Under the pieces are notes generated by a model. It did not search any database. It had not been told where the DNA came from and saw only the letters and a list, made by a program, of their open reading frames with translations. A stretch of DNA of 64,000 nt, taken from assembly GCF_029871235.1 (NCBI RefSeq), contig NZ_SSOM01000032.1:24693-88692 (forward strand), written 5' to 3'. Below are positions 17,515-26,806 of the stretch, piece after piece. This stretch comes from Pseudomonas sp. BN411 (GTDB taxonomy: Bacteria; Pseudomonadota; Gammaproteobacteria; Pseudomonadales; Pseudomonadaceae). Numbering within the stretch: the stretch's first letter is position 1; the number at the start of each line of letters is the position of its first letter. A program made the translations under genes and the position numbers.

Positions 17515-18333
17515 ATGAATCGCGCCCTTTCTTCCCTGATGCTCGCCGGCAGCCTGCTGGCGGCCGGCAACGCCCTGGCCGACGGCCCCCTGCTGTGGCA
17601 GGACAACAGCCTGACCTACCTGTACGGCCAGAACTTCCAGATCAACCCGGAAACCCAGCAGACCTTCACCTTCGAGCACGCCAGCGGCTGGACCTTCGGC
17701 GACCTGTTCATCTTCGTCGACCAGATCAACTACAACGGCGAGGAAGATGCGAACCTGGGCAAAAACACCTACTACGGTGAAATCTCCCCGCGCCTGTCCT
17801 TCGGCAAGATGTTCGACCAGAAGCTGGAATTCGGCCCCATCAGCGACGTGCTGCTGGCCGCTACCTATGAGCGTGGCGAGAACCGCAACCAGAACTACCT
17901 GCTCGGCCCGGGCTTGGACCTCAAGGTCCCCGGCTTCGACTACTTCCAGCTGAACTTCTACTACCGCAAGCCCGACGGCATCACCAACAACCCGTCCGGC
18001 CAGTGGCAGGTCACTCCGGTGTGGTCCTACACCATTCCGGTGGGCAACTCGGACGTTGTGATCGACGGTTTCATGGACTGGGTGTGGAACAACAAGGACG
18101 CCACCTCCGACCGTCCGAACGACCTGCACGCCAACCTGCACTTCAACCCGCAGATCAAGTACGACCTGGGCAAGGCCATGGGCTGGAGCGCGGTGAAGCA
18201 CTTCTACGTCGGCGTCGAGTACGACTACTGGAAGAACAAGTACGCCATCGACGACAACGGCTTCCTCGGCGACGACATTCTCGGCGGCACCGACCAGAAC
18301 ACCTTCAGCCTGCTGGCCAAGGTGCACTTCTGA
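17515..18333 (+). CDS. Tsx/OmpK-type nucleoside-specific outer-membrane channel
   Basis: 272 residues with a signal peptide (1-20, NALA) and a twelve-strand barrel pattern. Family marks include WQDNSLTYLYG near the mature start, EHASGW.FGDLFIFVD, SPRLSFGK, and a C-terminal Phe (KVHF) for BAM recognition. Tsx proteins admit nucleosides. The start at 17515 puts the signal peptide at the N-terminus; 20 extra in-frame codons upstream are hydrophilic and unlikely. Monocistronic, followed by a hairpin at 18340. Confidence 0.85.
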   Translation: MNRALSSLMLAGSLLAAGNALADGPLLWQDNSLTYLYGQNFQINPETQQTFTFEHASGWTFGDLFIFVDQINYNGEEDANLGKNTYYGEISPRLSFGKMFDQKLEFGPISDVLLAATYERGENRNQNYLLGPGLDLKVPGFDYFQLNFYYRKPDGITNNPSGQWQVTPVWSYTIPVGNSDVVIDGFMDWVWNNKDATSDRPNDLHANLHFNPQIKYDLGKAMGWSAVKHFYVGVEYDYWKNKYAIDDNGFLGDDILGGTDQNTFSLLAKVHF

Positions 18334-18339
18334 TATCCG

Positions 18340-18367
18340 TGGGGCCCGTCGCAACGGCGGGCCCCTC
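18340..18367 (+). terminator. Probable terminator after the Tsx-type gene
   Basis: GGGGCCCG / CGGGCCCC stem 7 bp beyond the stop, without a good T-run. Confidence 0.55.
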
Positions 18368-18441
18368 TGGCTTGCGCCATTGGGGAGGCAGGTGGAGAAT
18401 GCGCGACAGTCTCAGCCTGCAGTCAGACAAGGAACCCACCG

Positions 18442-18753
18442 ATGGCCAGCGACAGCGCCCAAGCTTCCCCTCGCACCCGGGGTGAGAAACTGGTTACGTG
18501 CGGCTGGCTCGCCCTGGCCGTCGCCATCCCCGTCAGCTGCATCTTCTCCAGCGAGCCCTTCGACTTCTCCGCAAGCCTCGCCGCGCTTTCCCTGATCACC
18601 CTCTGCGCCGCCTTCGCCTGCTGGCCGAAGCTCTTCATCGCCCCCATCGACTACAAGCACCTGTGCGACACCGTGCCCCGCAAGAGCCAGATCGCCATGA
18701 GCCTGTTCGTCGGCCTGACCGTGCTGCGCGGCTTCGTCGAACTGATGGCCTGA
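18442..18753 (+). CDS. Small inner-membrane protein of unknown function
   Basis: 103 residues with a short Ser/Arg-rich N-terminus and three hydrophobic segments (about 18-35, 43-62 and 84-101). AAGGAA precedes the ATG by 7 nt. No motif or family is recognised. It stands alone between the Tsx terminator and a block of repeats. Confidence 0.6.
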   Translation: MASDSAQASPRTRGEKLVTCGWLALAVAIPVSCIFSSEPFDFSASLAALSLITLCAAFACWPKLFIAPIDYKHLCDTVPRKSQIAMSLFVGLTVLRGFVELMA

Positions 18754-18762
18754 TCGCCACCC

Positions 18763-18944
18763 GTTGCGTTGGGCTTCGCGTAGCTCAGCCACAACCTACA
18801 AGGCCCTGGCGAAGCGCTTCCGTTAGCCGGGGTCGCTGCTGATGGCCTGATCAGCACCCGTAGGTTGGTGCAGAGCGCAGCGAAGCCCAACATTCGGAGC
18901 CAACCCTTGCGTTGGGCTTCGCTTAGCTCAGCCACAACCTACAA
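18763..18944. repeat. GTTGGGCTTCGC...AACCTAC intergenic repeat cluster
   Basis: TTGCGTTGGGCTTCGC.TAGC followed by TCAGCCACAACCTACAA occurs twice in direct orientation (18764-18802 and 18907-18944). An inverted copy (GTAGGTTGGTGCAGAGC...GAAGCCCAAC) lies between them. It is a REP/BIME-like cluster with no gene. Confidence 0.75.
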
Positions 18945-18979
18945 GCCACTGGCACAGTGCATTCAATTCCAGAGCCCAT

Positions 18980-19012
18980 GAAAAAGCCCCGCACTTGGCG
19001 GGGCTTTTTCAT
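18980..19012. terminator. Terminator of the symporter gene (bidirectional shape)
   Basis: GAAAAAGCCCCGC-ACTTG-GCGGGGCTTTTTC hairpin, 12 bp past the symporter stop on the minus strand and usable from either side. Confidence 0.85.
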
Positions 19013-19023
19013 GCTTCGGTCGA

Positions 19024-20490
19024 TCAGGCGCTAGCCGGGGTCGCACCGATGATCTCGGCACGGCTGCGCACGAACTGCGGCAGCAGAGAACCGGCGACCA
19101 TGCCCAGCCAGCTGAACAGCAGGCCAGCCAGTTGCGGCGGCCAGAAGTCGGTTTCCTGGTAGGTCATTTCCAGCAGGCCCCAGGAACCGAGGCCGGCGAA
19201 GATGGCCAGCAGGGCGCCCTGGGTGGTGGCGCGCTTCCAGAACAGACCGGCGAACAGCGGCACCGCGGCGGCAACCAGGGTCACCTTGTAGGCGTTGCCC
19301 ACCATCTCGTAGATGCTCGACTCGGAGTTCATGGCGAACAGGCCGGTGGCGAAGGTCATCGCCAGCACGCTGCAACGCATGGCCAGCAGGGCCTGGCGGT
19401 CGGTCATGTCGGGGATGAAGCGCTTGAGGATGTTCTCGGTGAAGGTCACCGACGGCGCCAGGAGGGTGCCGGAAGCGGTGGACATGATCGCCGAGAGGAT
19501 CGCACCGAAGAACATGATCTGGGCGAACAGCGGGGTACGTTCCAGGATCAGGCGCGGCAGGATCATCTGCGAGTCTTCAGCCAGCCAGTGCTGGACCATC
19601 GCCGGATCGATCATCTTGGCCGAGTAGGCGAGGAAGATCGGCAGCATGCAGAAGCACAGGTAGAAGCAGGCACCGGTCATCGAAGCGCGGGCGGCGATGT
19701 TCTCGCTCTTGGCCGACATGACGCGGGCGTACACGTCCTGCTGCGGAATGGAGCCGAACATCATGGTCACTGCGGCTGCGAGGAAGGCAACGATGTCCTT
19801 GGCCGAAGTACCGTGCAAGAAGGTGAACTTGCCTTCGTTCGCAGCCTGGCTGATTACGGCCGCAGGGCCGCCAGCCATGTCACCGACCAGCCAGGTCAGG
19901 TAGAACAGGCCGACCACGATGATGATCATCTGCAGGAAGTCGGTCATGGCCACCGACCACATGCCACCGAACAGGGTGTGCAGCAGGACGATGAAGGTAC
20001 CGATCATCATGCCCTGGGTCGTGGTCAGGGCGCCGTCGGACAGCACGCTGAACACTACGCCCAATGCGGTGAGCTGTGCAGCGACCCAGCCGAGGTAGGA
20101 GGCGATGATCACCAGGCTGGTGAGCAGTTCCACGTTCGGGCCGAAGCGCTTGCGGAAGAAGTCACCGATGGTGAGCAGGTTCAGGCGATAGAGCGGACGG
20201 GCGAATACCAGGCCCACCAGCATCAGGCAACCGAACGAGCCAAAGGGGTCTTCGACGATCCCGGCGAAACCTTCTTCGAGGAAGGTGGCGGGAATGCCGA
20301 GTACGGCTTCCGAGCCGAACCAGGTGGCGAACACCATTGCCACGACGAGGGGGAAGGACATGCTCCGACCACCGGAGGCGAAGTCGGTGGAGTTCTTGAC
20401 GCGAGTGGAGGCGTAGAAACCAACAGCGACGGTGATCAGCAGGTATACCGCAACAAACCAGATCAGCATTTGTTCTTGTTCCAGAGGCAC
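19024..20490 (-). CDS. Sodium:solute symporter (SSS family)
   Basis: 488 residues with about 13 hydrophobic helices. The N-terminal YASTRVKNSTDFASGGRSM loop, ATWFGSEAVLGIP and the motif region GTLLAPSVTFTENILKRF are typical of the solute:sodium symporter family (PutP/PanF/choline-type relatives). The substrate cannot be told from the sequence. It is monocistronic and divergent from nat across a ~370-bp gap. Confidence 0.85.
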   Translation of the reverse strand: MPLEQEQMLIWFVAVYLLITVAVGFYASTRVKNSTDFASGGRSMSFPLVVAMVFATWFGSEAVLGIPATFLEEGFAGIVEDPFGSFGCLMLVGLVFARPLYRLNLLTIGDFFRKRFGPNVELLTSLVIIASYLGWVAAQLTALGVVFSVLSDGALTTTQGMMIGTFIVLLHTLFGGMWSVAMTDFLQMIIIVVGLFYLTWLVGDMAGGPAAVISQAANEGKFTFLHGTSAKDIVAFLAAAVTMMFGSIPQQDVYARVMSAKSENIAARASMTGACFYLCFCMLPIFLAYSAKMIDPAMVQHWLAEDSQMILPRLILERTPLFAQIMFFGAILSAIMSTASGTLLAPSVTFTENILKRFIPDMTDRQALLAMRCSVLAMTFATGLFAMNSESSIYEMVGNAYKVTLVAAAVPLFAGLFWKRATTQGALLAIFAGLGSWGLLEMTYQETDFWPPQLAGLLFSWLGMVAGSLLPQFVRSRAEIIGATPASA

Positions 20491-20860
20491 GCCCGTCGGG
20501 GCCAGGGCGCCTTGGGGGGGCGAACACCTCGACTGACGGAGTTTTTGTTATTGACGCGGAAGGGCCCGGTGCAACGCGAGGCTGGCGGGTACCACGGAGG
20601 CGCAGTCTGCCAAAGACGTAAAATATGTCAAACGATTACGGCGTCGATGAGCAAAAAAATCGACAGGATGCCTGTGCAAGTACGACACAACGATGAATGC
20701 AATGCCTTGATTTGAAAGGCCTGCGAACGTCAGCTTGTGACTCGTCAGTTTTTTATTTTTTACAGGCTCCGTTGATTAAGAAAAACACCAAGCTACCGTT
20801 CGTCGCCGTGCAGGAAGCATCTGCTAGCATCCACGCGTCACTCCCATGGAGCCGCTCCGC
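20491..20860. other. Divergent intergenic region without recognised gene
   Basis: An AT-rich stretch (about 20610-20790) between the symporter and nat genes, including TTTTTTATTTTTTACAG. It is expected to hold both promoters. I could not assign -35/-10 boxes or an operator with confidence and see no supported ORF. Confidence 0.4.
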
Positions 20861-21697
20861 ATGTACGCGCTGACCCCGCAGCAGACCGAAGCCTATCTGC
20901 GCCACCTGGACACCCCTGCTCCACAGCGTCCCGACCTTGCCAGCCTTGACCGGCTGATCGCCGCCCACCAGCAGCGGGTGGCTTTCGAGAACGTCGACGT
21001 GCTTCTCGATCGCCCCATCCACATCGACGCCGATGCGGTGTTCGCCAAGGTGGTGGAGCGTGGCCGGGGTGGCTACTGCTACGAGCTGAACAACCTCTTC
21101 GGCCGCTTGCTGCTCGCCCTCGGCTACCAGGTCGAAACGCTGGGCGGCCGGGTGCGCTGGGGCCTGCCGCTGGACGCGCCGCAGACCATGCTCTCCCACC
21201 TGATGCTGCGCGTGCTGCTGCCGGAAGGCCCGCATCTGGCGGATGTCGGCTTCGGCTCCGCCACCCCCTGGCGCGCCGTCCCCCTCGAAGGGCCGATGCC
21301 CGATGACCTGCCTTACCGGCTGAGCCCCCAGGTCGACGGCACGGGCGAGGTGCAACTGGAAAACTTTCGCGCCGAGACGGGCTGGGCGGCCTGCTACCGC
21401 TTCGGCCCCGAGGTGAACGCCTGGGTCGATTGCATCCCGCGCAACTGGTACACCTCCACTCACCCCGACAGCGTTTTCCGCAAGATGCTGATGACCGCCT
21501 GCAGCGACGGCGAGTGGCGCCTGACCCTGGCCAACGGCACCTTCAACAGACGCCACCGCGACGGCCGCCTCGAAAGTCGCAAGATCGAGGATGCCGCCGA
21601 GTTGGTGGAGGTGCTGAAGCACGACTTCCTGCTGAATCTCACCGACGACGAGATCGAGCCGCTGCGCATGAGGCTCGAGGGTCTGCTGAACGCTTGA
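20861..21697 (+). CDS. nat: Arylamine N-acetyltransferase
   Basis: 278 residues, the usual length for the family. The catalytic triad is visible: Cys in RGGYCYELN (about 68), His in MLSHLMLRV (about 107) and Asp in LADVGFG (about 122). The enzyme acetylates arylamines or hydrazines with acetyl-CoA in the cytosol. The ATG at 20861 is preferred over one at 20846 because GGAG then lies 9 nt upstream. Confidence 0.93.
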   Translation: MYALTPQQTEAYLRHLDTPAPQRPDLASLDRLIAAHQQRVAFENVDVLLDRPIHIDADAVFAKVVERGRGGYCYELNNLFGRLLLALGYQVETLGGRVRWGLPLDAPQTMLSHLMLRVLLPEGPHLADVGFGSATPWRAVPLEGPMPDDLPYRLSPQVDGTGEVQLENFRAETGWAACYRFGPEVNAWVDCIPRNWYTSTHPDSVFRKMLMTACSDGEWRLTLANGTFNRRHRDGRLESRKIEDAAELVEVLKHDFLLNLTDDEIEPLRMRLEGLLNA

Positions 21698-21700
21698 ACC

Positions 21701-21786
21701 TGTAGGGTGGATGGCGCTCTTCCATCCACCATCGGTGCCATGCCGGACCTCGAATGGTGGACCGGTGGAGCGTGGTCCACCCTACA
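21701..21786. repeat. GTAGGGTGGATGG...CCACCCTACA inverted repeat
   Basis: TGTAGGGTGGAT...ATCCACC then GGTGGA...TCCACCCTACA forms a long imperfect palindrome; a relative lies at 31372-31456. It is a dispersed Pseudomonas-type intergenic repeat. Confidence 0.75.
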
Positions 21787-21816
21787 GGTAGTTCACTCGC
21801 GCAAGAGGACATGCCC

Positions 21817-22566
21817 ATGTCCACCGCCGACCATCTCATCGCCCTTCACCAGCAAGGCTTCACCCTTCTCCCCGGCGCGCTCGACGCCACCGCCGTCGCC
21901 ACCCTGCGCCATCTGATGGACCAGCTTCAGCCCGTCCACTGGGACTACCTCGGCCTGGTGGACGATCACTTCAAATGCGTGTTCAACCGGGGGCCGGAAT
22001 GGCTGCCCTGGCTCGACCGGCCCGGCGTGATCGAGCTGGCCGAAGCGGCACTGGGCGGGGATTGCCATGTGATTGGCCAGACCGCCTGGCGCTGCCATCC
22101 GGGCTTCGTCGGCGCCGAACTGCACCTGGATCACCTGGCGATGGAGCTGCCGGAAAGCCTGCTGGCCGATCCGTCCTTCACGCTGCCGATGCAGGTCTGC
22201 ACCGCGCACCTGTACCTCGACGATATCGACGCCGACCTCTGCCCTACCCTGGTGATCCCCGGCAGCCACCGCGCCGGCCGCAAACCCCGGCCCGGCGAAA
22301 CCCATTGGCACGGCAAAACGGCCGAGCCCGCACTGTGCCAGGCGGGCGATGTGCTGATGTTCCGCAGCGAACTCTGGCACGCCGGCAGCCGCAATCGCAC
22401 CCACGACCGCAGCCGCTACCTGCTGCAGGTCCACTACGGCCGGCGCATGGTGGCGCAGAAGTTCTCGCCCTACCTGGACTTCCGCTTCAACCCGCAGGTG
22501 CTCGCTGCCTGCACGCCACGCCAGCGCCGGCTACTGGGCGACCACGAGGCTGCCGAGTACGACTGA
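21817..22566 (+). CDS. Phytanoyl-CoA dioxygenase family (Fe(II)/2-oxoglutarate) enzyme
   Basis: 249 residues. The metal-binding triad of the PhyH fold is visible: HxD in ELHLDHLAM (about residue 107) and a distal His in SELWHAGSRNRT (about 188), with the 2-oxoglutarate Arg in NRTHDRSRY. Substrate unknown. The ATG at 21817 has AAGAGG 8 nt upstream; an ATG at 21811 is too close to it. The gene stands alone behind a repeat. Confidence 0.82.
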   Translation: MSTADHLIALHQQGFTLLPGALDATAVATLRHLMDQLQPVHWDYLGLVDDHFKCVFNRGPEWLPWLDRPGVIELAEAALGGDCHVIGQTAWRCHPGFVGAELHLDHLAMELPESLLADPSFTLPMQVCTAHLYLDDIDADLCPTLVIPGSHRAGRKPRPGETHWHGKTAEPALCQAGDVLMFRSELWHAGSRNRTHDRSRYLLQVHYGRRMVAQKFSPYLDFRFNPQVLAACTPRQRRLLGDHEAAEYD

Positions 22567-23062
22567 CGCCGAAAAACCGAGCAACCGCTTCCAGCCCAGC
22601 TCCCATGGGCAACCCACGCAGTTATCCCGAAGATATCCACAGGACGGCCCACAGATTTTGTGGGCATTCCCCCTTCGTGTGCGACGCGCTATCCGGACCT
22701 TCCGGGAGCGAATCCATTCGCGAAACTCCCCAGCATCGCAACCCATCCCGCGAGCACCACAATCACCTGAACAAAATCCGATCACCGCGCTGAAAGCCAC
22801 GCAGATAGAGACCTCCAGCCATCCACCCCAAAGCTATCCACAGCTTGCCCCACAGAATCCGTGGGTATCCGCAACGGGCTGCACGCTCGACAGGGTTGCA
22901 CCTCATTCGCCCAGGAAACGAGCAACCCGAACCAGCCCTTGCAGCACGGGCTCTGGCGCAATCCATCCAGACGATATCCACAGCCCGGTCCACAGAAAAT
23001 GTGGGTACGTCGACGCCGGGCTGTTCTTTACTCAAGGCAAGCCTCCACGCAGGAATCCGTTC
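22567..23062. repeat. Gene-free region with three TATCCACAG...TGTGGGTA repeats
   Basis: Copies of a ~35-nt element (ATCCACAG, about 6 nt, CCACAGA, then TGTGGG) occur at 22631-22664, 22836-22868 and 22974-23008. The outer arms resemble DnaA-box cores (TATCCACAG). Related inverted elements lie at 32861-32900. No credible ORF is seen in these ~500 bp. Confidence 0.6.
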
Positions 23063-23533
23063 ATGCGCGCCATCATCCCCGCCGCCCTGCTGCTTGCCTT
23101 GTCGCTCCTGTCCGGATGCGTCGGCTTCGTCCAGCACGATCCCTTGCAGGTGGACGTGGCGGGCATGGAGCCGATCCATGGCGAGGGCATGGAAATGCGC
23201 TTCAACCTCAAGCTGCGGGTGCAGAACCCCAATGAAAGCGCGATCCATTACAGCGGCATCGCCCTGGAGCTGGACCTCAACGACCTGCCGCTGGCCAGTG
23301 GCGTCAGCAGCCAGGACGGCACGGTAGAGGGTTTCGGGGAAAAGCTGATCGAAGTGCCGGTGACCATTTCCGCCTTCTCGGTGCTGCGCCAGACCTGGAA
23401 CCTCACCGGCGGCAGCCCGATCCAGAATGTCCCCTATGCCTTGCGCGGAAAACTGGGGGGCGGCTTCTGGGGAACCCGGCGCTTCTCCGATGCCGGCGTG
23501 TTGAGCATCCCCGAGCCCATCGACACGCCCTGA
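23063..23533 (+). CDS. LEA14/WHy-domain lipoprotein
   Basis: 156 residues. A lipoprotein signal with lipobox LLSGC (Cys near 19) is followed by a WHy/LEA14 domain (about 35-135; MRFNLKLRVQNPNESAIHYSGIA then LDLNDLPLASG). Such lipoproteins are periplasmic-side and of unclear function, often stress-linked. It converges on cysC with a 3-bp gap. Confidence 0.85.
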   Translation: MRAIIPAALLLALSLLSGCVGFVQHDPLQVDVAGMEPIHGEGMEMRFNLKLRVQNPNESAIHYSGIALELDLNDLPLASGVSSQDGTVEGFGEKLIEVPVTISAFSVLRQTWNLTGGSPIQNVPYALRGKLGGGFWGTRRFSDAGVLSIPEPIDTP

Positions 23534-23536
23534 GCC

Positions 23537-24118
23537 TCAGTTGCTCAGCACGAACCCAAGCAGTTCGTGGATTGCCAGTGGCAGCGCGATAGCTTCGGTG
23601 TCCACTTCCCAGTCCGCATCGAGTGGCGGTTCGTAGGGGCTGTCCAGGCCGGTGAAGTTACGAATGCGCCCTTCCAGCGCTGCCCGGTACAGCCCTTTGG
23701 GGTCGCGCCGGGCGCAGGCGTCGAACGAGGTGCTGACGTAGACGGTGGAGAACTCCCCCGGCGCGAACATCTGCCGCGCAGCCTCGCGATCGGCGCGAAA
23801 CGGCGAGATCGCCGACACGATCACCACCAGCCCCGCATCCACCATCAGCCGCGCCACCTCGGCGATACGCCGGACGTTCTCGCGGCGATCCTCCGCAGAC
23901 ATGCCCAAGTCCCGGCACAGGCCGCCGCGCAGGTTGTCGCCATCCAGCACATAGGTGTGCAGGCCACGGGCGTTGAGCTCCACTTCCAGCGCATTGGCCA
24001 AGGTGGACTTGCCCGAGCCGGACAGGCCGGTCAGCCAGATGCAGCGCGGCCGCTGATGTTTGATCGATGCCCTGGCCCACATCGGCAGGGTCAGTTCGTA
24101 GGGAACGGCGTCACTCAT
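23537..24118 (-). CDS. cysC: Adenylylsulfate (APS) kinase
   Basis: 193 residues. P-loop GLSGSGKST (about 38), DGDNLRGGL, SAISPFRADR and VYVSTSFDACARRDPKGLY are CysC signatures. It phosphorylates adenosine 5'-phosphosulfate to PAPS. It stands outside a cysDN operon here, so it may serve sulfation or a separate assimilation route. The ATG at 24118 is used; a GTG four codons upstream is possible. Confidence 0.92.
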   Translation of the reverse strand: MSDAVPYELTLPMWARASIKHQRPRCIWLTGLSGSGKSTLANALEVELNARGLHTYVLDGDNLRGGLCRDLGMSAEDRRENVRRIAEVARLMVDAGLVVIVSAISPFRADREAARQMFAPGEFSTVYVSTSFDACARRDPKGLYRAALEGRIRNFTGLDSPYEPPLDADWEVDTEAIALPLAIHELLGFVLSN

Positions 24119-24324
24119 AATCCCAGCCACTCGTAGTCACTTTCGTAAGCCCGCGATTTCTCCGAGCTGGGAGACTAGCAGCCGTTCTGCGCGAAAAGAT
24201 TTGGATAGGGTCAAGTCGGTAAAGCATCCGATACATCTGACATACGAAATCGCAGAAACGGGCAAAGCAGTGCCAAAACCTTATATAATTCATGGTTTTT
24301 CGTGACACCGAAGTCGAGGTCCCC

Positions 24325-24666
24325 ATGAGCACCCTGCCGCCCTGCCCCAAATGCAACTCCGAATACACCTACGAAGACGGCGCGATGCTGATCTGCCCCG
24401 AGTGCGCCCACGAGTGGTCCGCTGACGCCAGCAGCGATGCCACCGGTGATGACAAGGTGATCAAGGATTCCGTCGGCAACGTCCTGCAGGACGGCGACAC
24501 CATCACCGTGATCAAGGACCTCAAGGTCAAGGGCTCGTCCCTGGTGGTGAAGGTCGGCACCAAGGTGAAGAACATCCGCCTGGTGGACGGCGACCACGAC
24601 ATCGACTGCAAGATCGACGGTATCGGCGCGATGAAGCTGAAGTCGGAATTCGTGCGCAAGGTCTGA
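24325..24666 (+). CDS. yjdM: YjdM/PhnA-family zinc-ribbon protein
   Basis: 113 residues. The N-terminal zinc ribbon is [21 protein letters not shown], interrupted as CPKC...CPEC near residues 7-27, and the C-terminal domain is of the PhnA type ([38 protein letters not shown]). Historically named PhnA but not the phosphonoacetate hydrolase; its role is unknown. ATG 24325 lies 5 nt after GAGGT. Confidence 0.9.
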   Translation: MSTLPPCPKCNSEYTYEDGAMLICPECAHEWSADASSDATGDDKVIKDSVGNVLQDGDTITVIKDLKVKGSSLVVKVGTKVKNIRLVDGDHDIDCKIDGIGAMKLKSEFVRKV

Positions 24667-24683
24667 GCCGCGAATCCACCCCG

Positions 24684-24712
24684 AAAAAGCCTGGCCTGTG
24701 CCGGGCTTTTTT
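24684..24712 (+). terminator. Terminator of yjdM
   Basis: AAAAAGCCTGGC-CTGT-GCCGGGCTTTTTT hairpin 17 bp past the stop. Confidence 0.88.
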
Positions 24713-24858
24713 GTGGGCCAGGCAGCGCTTCGTTCCCCTCTCCTGCTGTCATTCCCGCGCGGACTGACATGCGGAGGATTTTTCGGTTGTCCTCCATCGC
24801 CCCACCAAGCTAAACAGTCGTTCAACGAGCAGCAGGATGCCGGCGACAGGAACGACTG

Positions 24859-26148
24859 ATGAGCCCCCAATTCCACAAGACCTACTACGAAGCCACGGTC
24901 GATCGGACCGCCTACCCTGCCCATTCGGGCCGCACCGACGCCAGGGTATGCATCCTCGGTGGCGGGCTGGCAGGGCTGTCCACCGCCCTGGGGCTGGCCG
25001 AGCGCGGCGTCACCGACGTGGTGGTGCTGGAGTCCCACGATGTCGGCCACGGCGCCTCGGGGCGCAATGGCGGTTTCGTCTTCGGCGGCTACAGCCTGGG
25101 CAACGCCGATCTGCTGGCCACCCTGGGTGCCGAGGAGGCGCGTCGCCTGTATCAACTCACCCTCGATGCGGTCGAACTGATCCGCCACCGCAGCCGCCAC
25201 TACGGCATCGACTGCGACCTGGTGGACAAGGGTGTGATCCTCGCCAACTGGTTCAACGACCCCGCGCGCCTGGAGACCCCGCGCCAGCTGATGAAGCAGG
25301 CCTACGGCGTGGATTGGGAGTACATCCCGCCCGGCGAACTGAAGGAGATGCTCAGGACCGAGCGCTACTTCGGCGGCCTGCTGGAGCGCAATGCCTTCCA
25401 CTTCCATCCGCTTAAGTACGTCTGTGGCATCGCACGGACACTGGCCAACCTGGGCGTCCGCCTCCACGAACGATCCCCCGCCCTGGCCATCGAGAAGCGC
25501 GCCGGCAAGTACGTGGTCAGGACCGAGGGCGGCGAGGTGCACGCCGAGCATGTAGTGTTCTCCGGCGGCGGCTATTCACGCGGCCTCCACCGCCCCGTCG
25601 AGCGCGCGGTGCTCCCCATCGCCACCTACGTGGTCGCCACCGAGCCCCTGGGCGCGCGCCTTGCGGAGGCCATCGATTGCGAGTCGGCGGTCTACGACAC
25701 CCGCTTCGCCTTCGATTACTACCGGCCGCTGCAGGACAGCCGGATTCTCTGGGGCGGGCGCATCTCCATCCTCGACCGCAATCCGGAAGCCATCGCCAGA
25801 CTGCTAAAGGCCGACCTCGTCTCGGTCTATCCACAGCTGGAGGATGTGGAGATCCAGTATTCCTGGGGAGGACTGATGAGCTACGGCCGCCACCAGATGG
25901 CGCAGATCGGCCAGGACGCCGATGGCATCTGGCACGCGGTGGGCTTCGGCGGCCACGGCATGGCGCCGACCACAGTGGCGGGCGAAGTGCTGGCCGACGC
26001 CATCGCCAACGCCACGCCGATTCCCGCCGGCTTCAGCCGATTCGGCCTGACCCGCACCTTCGGCCTCGCCGGGCTGGTGGCTGCGCAGATGACCTACACC
26101 GCCTTCCAGGCCCGCGATGCGTTCGATGCGCGGCGGTTGAATCGGTAA
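24859..26148 (+). CDS. FAD-dependent amine/amino-acid oxidoreductase (DAO/PuuB-like)
   Basis: 429 residues. The dinucleotide site is CILGGGLAGLSTALGLAERG, cut here as GGGLAGLSTALG near residues 33-44. Then come GHGASGRNGGF (45 residues on), the DAO-family core, and the C-terminal FAD closure GFGGHGMAPTTVAGEVLADA, seen near 355-375. This is the architecture of gamma-glutamylputrescine oxidase and OrdL-like enzymes. The substrate is not fixed by context. GACAGGAA precedes the ATG. Confidence 0.83.
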   Translation: MSPQFHKTYYEATVDRTAYPAHSGRTDARVCILGGGLAGLSTALGLAERGVTDVVVLESHDVGHGASGRNGGFVFGGYSLGNADLLATLGAEEARRLYQLTLDAVELIRHRSRHYGIDCDLVDKGVILANWFNDPARLETPRQLMKQAYGVDWEYIPPGELKEMLRTERYFGGLLERNAFHFHPLKYVCGIARTLANLGVRLHERSPALAIEKRAGKYVVRTEGGEVHAEHVVFSGGGYSRGLHRPVERAVLPIATYVVATEPLGARLAEAIDCESAVYDTRFAFDYYRPLQDSRILWGGRISILDRNPEAIARLLKADLVSVYPQLEDVEIQYSWGGLMSYGRHQMAQIGQDADGIWHAVGFGGHGMAPTTVAGEVLADAIANATPIPAGFSRFGLTRTFGLAGLVAAQMTYTAFQARDAFDARRLNR

Positions 26149-26170
26149 TCGCGCGCGGTTGAACCGGCGT

Positions 26171-26248
26171 GATGGGTATCGCGGAGCTCAACCCATCCTA
26201 CAGAGCACATTCCCCGTAGGATGTGGTGGAGCGAAGCGATACCCATCA
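26171..26248. repeat. REP pair upstream of RAYT gene
   Basis: GATGGGTATCGCGGAGCTCA...CATCCTAC and inverted GTAGGATGTGGTGGAGCG...ATACCCATC form a BIME-like pair immediately before the transposase gene. The same element is found at 26804-26897, 35095-35166, 57743-57816 and in degenerate form near 473-514. Confidence 0.85.
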
Positions 26249-26272
26249 AATAAATGGCAAGGAAGCCAAACC

Positions 26273-26806
26273 ATGACCAACTACCGCCGCGATCACACGC
26301 CAGGTGCTACCTGGTTCTTCACCCTGAATCTTGCCGACCGACGAAGCCGCCTGTTGATCGACCAGATCGCCCTGCTCCGCGCCAGTTTCCGCTACTGCAT
26401 GAAGCGTCACCCCTGGCGTATCAACGCCATCGTCATCCTCCCCGATCACCTCCATGCCCTGTGCACGTTGCCGCCAGACGACGCCGACTACGCCTTGCGT
26501 TGGCGACTGATCAAGACTGAGTTTTCCCGCGCACTTCCCTATGGAGAGCAGGCATCTGAAAGCCGGTCGAGCAAAGGCGAACGCGGCATTTGGCAACGCC
26601 GTTTCTGGGAGCACCGTGTCCGCGATGACGACGACTTCGCCCGGCATGTGGATTACATCCACCACAACCCACGCAAACATGGGCATGTGGAGCGGGTGGC
26701 GGATTGGCCGTGGTCATCGTTTCACCGCTATGTGAACGCGGGCATCCTTCCGGTGGATTGGGCGGGGGATGGAGGGGACATGGAGCGCGGTGCGGGGGAA
26801 CGGTGA
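26273..26806 (+). CDS. REP-associated tyrosine transposase (RAYT)
   Basis: 177 residues of the IS200-like Y1 transposase superfamily. The metal-binding pair is in LPDHLHALCTLP (about 62-64) and the catalytic Tyr in HVDYIHHNPRKHG (about 128); WPWSSFHRYV near the end is typical of RAYTs. It is bracketed by inverted REP pairs on both sides, the classical arrangement for the enzyme thought to mobilise REPs. AAGGAAG precedes the ATG. Domesticated single-copy RAYTs are common in Pseudomonas. Confidence 0.92.
   Translation: MTNYRRDHTPGATWFFTLNLADRRSRLLIDQIALLRASFRYCMKRHPWRINAIVILPDHLHALCTLPPDDADYALRWRLIKTEFSRALPYGEQASESRSSKGERGIWQRRFWEHRVRDDDDFARHVDYIHHNPRKHGHVERVADWPWSSFHRYVNAGILPVDWAGDGGDMERGAGER

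Noticed and set aside
17515..18333. Tsx-type channel as a further member of the sigma54 regulon
   Set aside because: No GG-N10-GC element and no C-rich element were found upstream, and a strong terminator separates it from the exported-protein operon.
22567..23062. Small ORFs in the gap before the LEA14 lipoprotein gene, including an N-terminal extension of that gene
   Set aside because: They run through the TATCCACAG repeats; the lipoprotein signal begins at 23063, so the extension is not translated.
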